Source of the DNA: CAZAXU01 sp964489245
GTDB lineage: Bacteria > Bacteroidota > Bacteroidia > Flavobacteriales > Flavobacteriaceae
Reading direction: 5' to 3'
NCBI GenBank assembly: GCA_964489245.1
Contig: CAZAXU010000052.1
Coordinates: forward strand, 1-11,622
DNA: 11,622 nt
Part shown: piece by piece, positions 6,355-11,622 of the stretch
Layout of the letters: each line of letters opens with the position of its first letter
Numbering within the stretch: position 1 is the stretch's first letter
The notes under the pieces: model-generated
The model's database searches: none
Seen by the model: the letters and a program-made list of their open reading frames with translations, nothing else
Told to the model about the DNA's origin: nothing
Translations under genes and position numbers: made by a program

Positions 6355-7833
6355 ATGTTGATGAAATTATTTAATGCCCAACAAATCAGAGATATTGACA
6401 GACAGACAATAATCAATCAGAAAATCACGTCTGATGAATTAATGGAACGCGCTGCTTCAAGGCTTTTCAATACATTGAAAATTTCTAAAAACAAACGAAT
6501 ACAAATATTTTGCGGTGTGGGAAATAATGGAGGAGACGGATTAGTACTGGCAAGATTATTCCACCAAAACGGCTATCATATAAATTGCTTCATTGTTCCT
6601 TTTTCCACCAAAACATCAACTGATTTTGACATAAATCTGCATCGCCTGATGCAATTAAACATAAATATTCAAATATTGGACGAAAACTTCAGGCAATCGT
6701 TCACATCAAAGGATTTAATCATTGATGCCATTTTCGGAACAGGTTTGAGCAGACCGGCAGAAGGAGTTGCCAAACAAGCCATCAAACTGATTAATCAATC
6801 AAAATCAATAACTTATAGTGTAGACGTTCCGTCAGGCTTATTTGTAGACAAATCAAACAATATTGATGACAGCATTGTCAAATCAGATGTAGTCTATACT
6901 TTCCAATTCCCAAAAATCAGCTTTTTCTTTCCGGAGAACTTCAAATATGTCAAAGAATTCGCTTGTGTTGATATAGGATTAGATAAAAAAGTTATCAAAC
7001 AAATATCTACTAATTTGTTTTTAATAGATTCGTCTGTAAAAAAACTGCTTAAACCTCGGAACAAATTCAGCCATAAAGGGAACTTCGGACACGCATTACT
7101 TATAGGCGGAAGCTATGGGAAAATCGGTGCGAATATACTCGCATCAAAAGCAGCTATGAAAATCGGAGCGGGACTTGTAACCTCATATATTCCTCGTTGT
7201 GGCTATACCGCCTTTCAAAGCTCATTTCCGGAAGGCATGGTTATTGCTGATAAATCAAATAAAAAAATAACATCAATCGATTTGAACTTCGACCCCGATG
7301 CAATAGGAATTGGTCAAGGCTTAGGGACACACTCAAAAACCGTTCAAACATTTAAACGGTTTTTGAAAAGGCAAAAAAATGCTATGGTGTTGGATGCCGA
7401 TGCATTGAATATTCTGGCAAAGAAACCCGAGTATATCAAGTTTATACCTGAAAAATCAATCTTAACGCCACACCCAAGAGAATTTAAACGATTGGTGGGT
7501 GTTTGGAAAAACGATGAAGAGAAAATTAAAAAGATATTGAATTTTTCCAAAAAACACAACATAATCTTAATTCTAAAAGGCGCTTATACGATGATATCAG
7601 ACGGAAAAAATATTTACGTAAATAATGCGCCGAATGCTGCACTGGCAAAAGCAGGAAGCGGCGATGTACTAACCGGAATCTTGACGGGTCTGCTGACTCA
7701 AAACTATAAACCTGTTCATGCTGCACTTTTGGGCGTTTTTCTTCACTCGGAAACCGCAAAAAAATTCACAAAAAAATATCATGATTTTGCAATGACAGCA
7801 AAAGACATTATTAAGGAGCTCGGATTTAAATAA
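6355..7833 (+). CDS. nnr: Bifunctional NAD(P)H-hydrate epimerase / ADP-dependent NAD(P)H-hydrate dehydratase
   Basis: A cytoplasmic metabolite-repair enzyme. The N-terminal domain epimerises R- and S-forms of hydrated NAD(P)H; the C-terminal domain dehydrates the S-form back to NAD(P)H using ADP. The YjeF N-terminal part (about 1-215) has GVGNNGGDG (54-62), DAIFGTG (124-130) and DVPSG (157-161). The ribokinase-like C-terminal part starts at the HKGNFGHALLIGGS segment and shows LDADALN (346-352), TPHPREF (371-377) and AGSGD (433-437), with Asp437 as the likely catalytic base. The fused form of 492 residues is usual in bacteria. ATG 6355 and ATG 6361 (Met3) are both possible; MKLFNAQQIRDID from Met3 looks like a natural family start, with no Shine-Dalgarno sequence to decide. 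It appears transcribed alone. Confidence 0.96.
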   Translation: MLMKLFNAQQIRDIDRQTIINQKITSDELMERAASRLFNTLKISKNKRIQIFCGVGNNGGDGLVLARLFHQNGYHINCFIVPFSTKTSTDFDINLHRLMQLNINIQILDENFRQSFTSKDLIIDAIFGTGLSRPAEGVAKQAIKLINQSKSITYSVDVPSGLFVDKSNNIDDSIVKSDVVYTFQFPKISFFFPENFKYVKEFACVDIGLDKKVIKQISTNLFLIDSSVKKLLKPRNKFSHKGNFGHALLIGGSYGKIGANILASKAAMKIGAGLVTSYIPRCGYTAFQSSFPEGMVIADKSNKKITSIDLNFDPDAIGIGQGLGTHSKTVQTFKRFLKRQKNAMVLDADALNILAKKPEYIKFIPEKSILTPHPREFKRLVGVWKNDEEKIKKILNFSKKHNIILILKGAYTMISDGKNIYVNNAPNAALAKAGSGDVLTGILTGLLTQNYKPVHAALLGVFLHSETAKKFTKKYHDFAMTAKDIIKELGFK

Positions 7834-7839
7834 AATTAG

Positions 7840-7847
7840 TACATTTG
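7840..7847 (+). promoter_or_regulatory. -7 element of the large secreted-protein gene
   Basis: TACATTTG matches TAnnTTTG exactly and begins seven bases after the nnr stop codon. A start near 7853 would give leaders of about 25 bases to ATG 7878 or about 52 to ATG 7905. No TTTG -33 box is seen at the normal spacing. Confidence 0.45.
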
Positions 7848-7904
7848 CAAAAAATGCAACATTATATTTTTTTATATATGGTTATTTCAAAAATTATTTC
7901 GAAA

Positions 7905-10900
7905 ATGAAAAAGCAACTACATCTACTAATACTTTTTATAGCATTCACGCTTACGGGGACACTACAAGCCCAGGTGAATGAATCTTTTGCAAACATCCCC
8001 ACAAACAGCTCCAGTAGCTATCTAACCAGAGATTGGACAGGGGATGACGGTTTTGCCTGGCAAGCCACCAATGCCAGAACAAACAGAACACTTAACGGCA
8101 AGGCAATTACCATTAGAGGAGAAGGGCATCTGATTAATAATGGCGGATCAATTGCCGGAGGTTGTGGTACGCTAACGTTTAAATACAAGAGATATGCATC
8201 TGGAAGCTCAACCATGCAAGTGTTTATCAATGGAACACAATATGGAGGAAACATTACAGTTTCTAGCACATCTGTTTCAACATATTCGGAAACAATCAAT
8301 GTAACGGGAAATATTGATATTGAAATCAAGAATATCACCACATCAGGAAAAAGAATTGTTATTGATGATCTATCATGGGATGCATATGCCAGCACAAATC
8401 CCACAATCATTGTGAATCCTACTTCACTAACCGGTTTCACATATGTTGAAGGAAATGGTCCTTCTCCGGAGCAAAGCTTCACGGTAGAAGGAAGTAATTT
8501 GACCAATGATATCACAATTACGGCACCAACAAATTGGGAAATCTCAACAACTTCGGGAGGAGGATATACAACATCCCTCACATTAACCCAATCGGGTGGG
8601 AACGTTAATTCTACAACCATCTATACAAGGCTTGTTGCCGGTTTACTGGCTGCTAACTCTCCTTTTTCAGGAAATATTGTCTGCTCATCAAACGGCGCCA
8701 CAAGCAGAAATATAGCTGTTGACGGAACGGTCACTTTAGGTTGCGTCGAGCCAACAAAAGATGCTGTTTTTCACGCCAATTCTCCACAGAATCTAACCAC
8801 TGTTTCCGCAACATTAAATTGGACAGCCGGAGACGGAGAAAATAGAATTGTTGTGATGAAAGCGGGAGGTGCAATCACATCAAATCCTGTAGACGGAACA
8901 ACATACACCGCAGACAGTTCTTTCGGAAATGGTAGCGATCTTGGAAATAATGAATATGTGGTCTATAGCGGATCCGGAGAAACCGTAGCCGTTACTAATC
9001 TGGTTCCCGGAACGGAATATTATGTCAAAATATTTGAGTTTAATTGCGATTCCGGAAGTGAAGACTATTACATTTCAGGCACTCCTGCAGAAGACATTTT
9101 TATAACCAAACCGGAGCGAACCGCATCATTCTCAGAAGGATGTATAGGAAATACAGATATTCAACTCAGTTGGACAGCTCCTGCCACCGGAAATTTTGAT
9201 GGCTATCTGCTCGTTGTAAGAGAAGGAAATACGCCTCATTCTGTTAATGGATTGGATCCTTCTACCAATTTGGGAGATAATCTGGATTATACCGCCGCTG
9301 CAACTTATGGCAGCACCAGCCCGAATTCAAGAATTCTATATAAAGGTACAAACACAAATGTTACTGTAACAGGCTTAACACAAGGCACATCATATACTTT
9401 CAGAATATTTACCTATAAAACAGGAGTTTCAGGATATGAATATTCATCTCCCAGAACAACAACTCAAGAAATCAAACTGGTTGACGTAACCAATGCTGCA
9501 GCTTTGGGACTCAACGCTCGAGTTGATGTATCTTGGACTAACCCGACAGCTACTTGTTTTGATGAAATTTTGGTCGTAGCAAATGAAACCGCAGGCATTG
9601 ACTTTACACCAACAGGAGACGGAAGTTCATATACCGCAAATACGGTCTATGCCGCTCCGAATCAAGTGGTGTTCAAGGGAACGGGAACAAGTGTATCCGT
9701 AACCGGTCTGACCAATGGCACTACTTATTATTTCGAAATATTTGTACGCAAAGGAACCCAATGGTCAGGCGGTATTGAAGTAAGTGCCGTTCCTGCAGAT
9801 GGAACCACTTTTGAAGCAGGTGACCTTGCCATTGTTGCTGTAAACACCAACACAGGATCAGGGGATGAAATATGTTTCTTCGCCTTTAAAGATATCGCTG
9901 TTGGAACCGCCATAGACTTTACGGACAACGGATACGAAAGAGCAACAGCCGGATTATGGGGAGATAGTGAAGGAACGCTCAGAATTGTCAGAAGTGGAGG
10001 GGGAACAATTTCAAAAGGACAAGTTATTTGCATACAAGGAGCCGGACATACCCAAAGCGCTTTCCATATTAGAGTCTGTGGTGTTGATGATTCCACCAAT
10101 TGGTCTATCAGTTCTCTGAATGGTACAAATAATTTTAATATGAGTGCATCAGATCAGGTGTGGTTTATACAAAACGGAACTTGGAATAATCCGAATGGGA
10201 GCAATGATGTAGAATACACCGGCGTAACAGTCTCCGGTTGGACGGGAAGCGGTTGGAAAACAGCTCCCGGATACAATTCAGCCTCGGGATCTACTATGTC
10301 TCCCGGATTAAATTGCTTCAGCGTAGATGTACAAAATCAAGCCAATGCAGACAGAATAAAATACAATCGTGATCCCTCGGTTGCAAAATCACAAGTGGAA
10401 TGGATTCAAGCTATTACCGATCCTGCCAATTGGTTAGGATATTCAGACAATGCAGCTTATAATGCCGGAACAAATGATTATGCCAATTCCTGTGTTACTT
10501 TCAATATCTCAGGAACAGGACTGGGAACTCCCGAATGGGATGGGGGTAAAGACAATAATTGGTTTGACTGTGTCAACTGGAAAAATTTAAAAGTCCCTGA
10601 CGAAACAACTGATGTAAGTATTCCGAGTTCAGCTACAACCACAACGGTTGTTGTTGATCACAACGCCGCTTTTGCGAGTCAATATAACGGAGTCGCAAAC
10701 TGCAAAGATTTGACAATAAATAATGCTATTAGACTTCAAATAGATAAACCTCAAGACACTTTGAAAGTTCATGGAAACTTGATTATTAAATCAAACGGAA
10801 CCCTAGACATGGATGATGGAGATAATGCTACTACAGCCGATGGCAACTTATATATCTACGGCAATTGGACTAATGAAGGAACTGAAGCCAACTTTGAAGA

Positions 10901-11622
10901 AGGACAAGGAACCGTGTACTTTTATGGAGAAAATTCACAAAACATCTCATCCGCAGATGCCCTCGGAACAGAAACTTTTTATAATATGGTATTTGGTACT
11001 TATTTTGAATCAGATGGTAGTAATGGTAGTATTATTGCCAATGGGTCAGTGACCGTGAACCAAGACCAAGGATTATATATTGGAGACGGACATTATGCTA
11101 AAGTTGGAAAAAATGTTACCAATAACGGAGAATTTATTGTCGAAGACAAAGGAGCATTTGTACAAACAGATGATAACTCTACAATTTCGGGGGGAGGAAC
11201 ATTTGAAATGAACAAAATTTCCAATAATCTCAATCATTATTATGACTATGTTTATTGGTCTACTCCTATCAACTCCAGTTCATTTACCCTTGGAGAACTC
11301 GTTTCTGACGCTTGGAGATATTATTCTTTCAATCCGGCAAACCAAGATCCCAATGCAGCCATCGACCCGGGATGGACATGGGAAACAAGTGCTTCTACAT
11401 TCGAAAAAGGACATGGCTATGCCATATCATCTTATGAAGCAAATGGATCTAACCCATTGGAAGTCACATTTGGAAAAAATTCAGACCCGTTCAATAACGG
11501 TATAGTTTCAGTAAATGTTCAAATTTTAGGAGGAGGTGCGGCAGACAACGATGATTGGAATTTTTTAGGAAACCCTTATCCTTCTGCAATTGACTTTAAC
11601 GCATTTGCCAATGAAAACACCA
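7905..11622 (+). CDS. Large secreted multidomain protein, probable T9SS cargo (3' end outside the window)
   Basis: One frame runs without a stop from ATG 7905 (or in-frame ATG 7878) to the right edge, at least 1239 codons. It starts with MKKQLHLLILF and a signal peptide ending LQA|Q at residue 22, which favours 7905; 7878 would add nine residues. Modules in order: a jelly-roll-like N-terminal domain ending IDDLSW (24-158); an Ig-like domain (165-278); three fibronectin-III-like repeats (280-402, 403-525, 526-636), each closing with a version of VTGLTxGTxYxFxIF; a lamin-tail-like beta domain starting EAGDLAIVAVN (637-869); a segment opening PEWDGG and NWFDCVNWKNLKVP followed by repetitive beta strands (870-1105); and VYWSTP to WNFLGNPYPSAIDF (1117-1239). 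The last module usually precedes a T9SS sorting domain in flavobacterial secreted proteins. It is rich in Ser, Thr, Gly and Asn. No catalytic domain is visible, so adhesion or glycan binding is only a guess. Confidence 0.9.
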   Translation, partial: MKKQLHLLILFIAFTLTGTLQAQVNESFANIPTNSSSSYLTRDWTGDDGFAWQATNARTNRTLNGKAITIRGEGHLINNGGSIAGGCGTLTFKYKRYASGSSTMQVFINGTQYGGNITVSSTSVSTYSETINVTGNIDIEIKNITTSGKRIVIDDLSWDAYASTNPTIIVNPTSLTGFTYVEGNGPSPEQSFTVEGSNLTNDITITAPTNWEISTTSGGGYTTSLTLTQSGGNVNSTTIYTRLVAGLLAANSPFSGNIVCSSNGATSRNIAVDGTVTLGCVEPTKDAVFHANSPQNLTTVSATLNWTAGDGENRIVVMKAGGAITSNPVDGTTYTADSSFGNGSDLGNNEYVVYSGSGETVAVTNLVPGTEYYVKIFEFNCDSGSEDYYISGTPAEDIFITKPERTASFSEGCIGNTDIQLSWTAPATGNFDGYLLVVREGNTPHSVNGLDPSTNLGDNLDYTAAATYGSTSPNSRILYKGTNTNVTVTGLTQGTSYTFRIFTYKTGVSGYEYSSPRTTTQEIKLVDVTNAAALGLNARVDVSWTNPTATCFDEILVVANETAGIDFTPTGDGSSYTANTVYAAPNQVVFKGTGTSVSVTGLTNGTTYYFEIFVRKGTQWSGGIEVSAVPADGTTFEAGDLAIVAVNTNTGSGDEICFFAFKDIAVGTAIDFTDNGYERATAGLWGDSEGTLRIVRSGGGTISKGQVICIQGAGHTQSAFHIRVCGVDDSTNWSISSLNGTNNFNMSASDQVWFIQNGTWNNPNGSNDVEYTGVTVSGWTGSGWKTAPGYNSASGSTMSPGLNCFSVDVQNQANADRIKYNRDPSVAKSQVEWIQAITDPANWLGYSDNAAYNAGTNDYANSCVTFNISGTGLGTPEWDGGKDNNWFDCVNWKNLKVPDETTDVSIPSSATTTTVVVDHNAAFASQYNGVANCKDLTINNAIRLQIDKPQDTLKVHGNLIIKSNGTLDMDDGDNATTADGNLYIYGNWTNEGTEANFEEGQGTVYFYGENSQNISSADALGTETFYNMVFGTYFESDGSNGSIIANGSVTVNQDQGLYIGDGHYAKVGKNVTNNGEFIVEDKGAFVQTDDNSTISGGGTFEMNKISNNLNHYYDYVYWSTPINSSSFTLGELVSDAWRYYSFNPANQDPNAAIDPGWTWETSASTFEKGHGYAISSYEANGSNPLEVTFGKNSDPFNNGIVSVNVQILGGGAADNDDWNFLGNPYPSAIDFNAFANENT

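Noticed and set aside
7845..7873. Terminator for nnr: TTGCA/TGCAA stem followed by a T-run
   Set aside because: The stem is only five base pairs and overlaps the -7 element of the next gene, so it is too weak to call.
8018..8620. Minus-strand open frame of 200 codons opposite the secreted protein
   Set aside because: It lies wholly antisense to a coherent multidomain frame with a signal peptide. Its translation is low-complexity Val/Ser/Pro-rich with no recognisable motif.
9728..10099. Minus-strand open frame of 123 codons
   Set aside because: Antisense to the third FN3-like repeat and lamin-tail-like domain; Pro/Ser-rich translation with no family features.
1..11622. tRNA or rRNA genes, CRISPR arrays, insertion sequences, prophage or toxin-antitoxin genes
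   Set aside because: No cloverleaf-like GC-rich segment, regular spaced repeats, transposase or integrase motifs, or terminal inverted repeats were found by reading both strands.

Overview
The window looks like chromosomal DNA from a member of the Bacteroidota, most likely a Flavobacteriia relative. The DNA is AT-rich. Start codons lack Shine-Dalgarno sequences and sit behind A/T-rich leaders. Five intergenic regions carry the Bacteroidota -7 promoter element TAnnTTTG. The two exported proteins have short signal peptides ending in A|Q. The last gene is built from modules typical of flavobacterial type IX secretion (T9SS) cargo. The genus cannot be named from sequence reading alone.

Layout. 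Bases 1-173 hold a possible gene end, an OxyR-like site and two candidate promoters. A typical 2-Cys peroxiredoxin follows (174-806) and ends in a strong hairpin terminator. Next is a 1074-residue exported Asp-box (BNR) beta-propeller protein of the VPS10/sortilin-like 'glycosyl hydrolase' family (1002-4226). Three minus-strand genes come next: yqgE (4294-4857), an HU-type DNA-binding protein (4919-5191) and fmt (5348-6307). Divergent from fmt, across a 47-base gap, is the bifunctional NAD(P)H-hydrate repair enzyme nnr (6355-7833). From 7905 to the right edge runs one open frame of at least 1239 codons. It encodes a secreted multidomain protein (jelly-roll-like, Ig-like, three fibronectin-III-like, lamin-tail-like and pre-sorting-domain modules) that is cut off by the window.

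How the genes relate. Most are housekeeping genes: peroxide removal, initiator-tRNA formylation, nucleoid structure and repair of damaged NAD(P)H. They are linked by position more than by a shared pathway. The two exported proteins are the accessory part. No tRNA, rRNA, CRISPR array, insertion sequence or prophage signature was seen. No gene-free stretch exceeds 300 bases. I found no convincing evidence of an undescribed multi-gene system. The most useful leads are regulatory: the OxyR-like box at the peroxiredoxin gene, overlapping face-to-face promoters between fmt and nnr, and a terminator sitting directly against the yqgE start.
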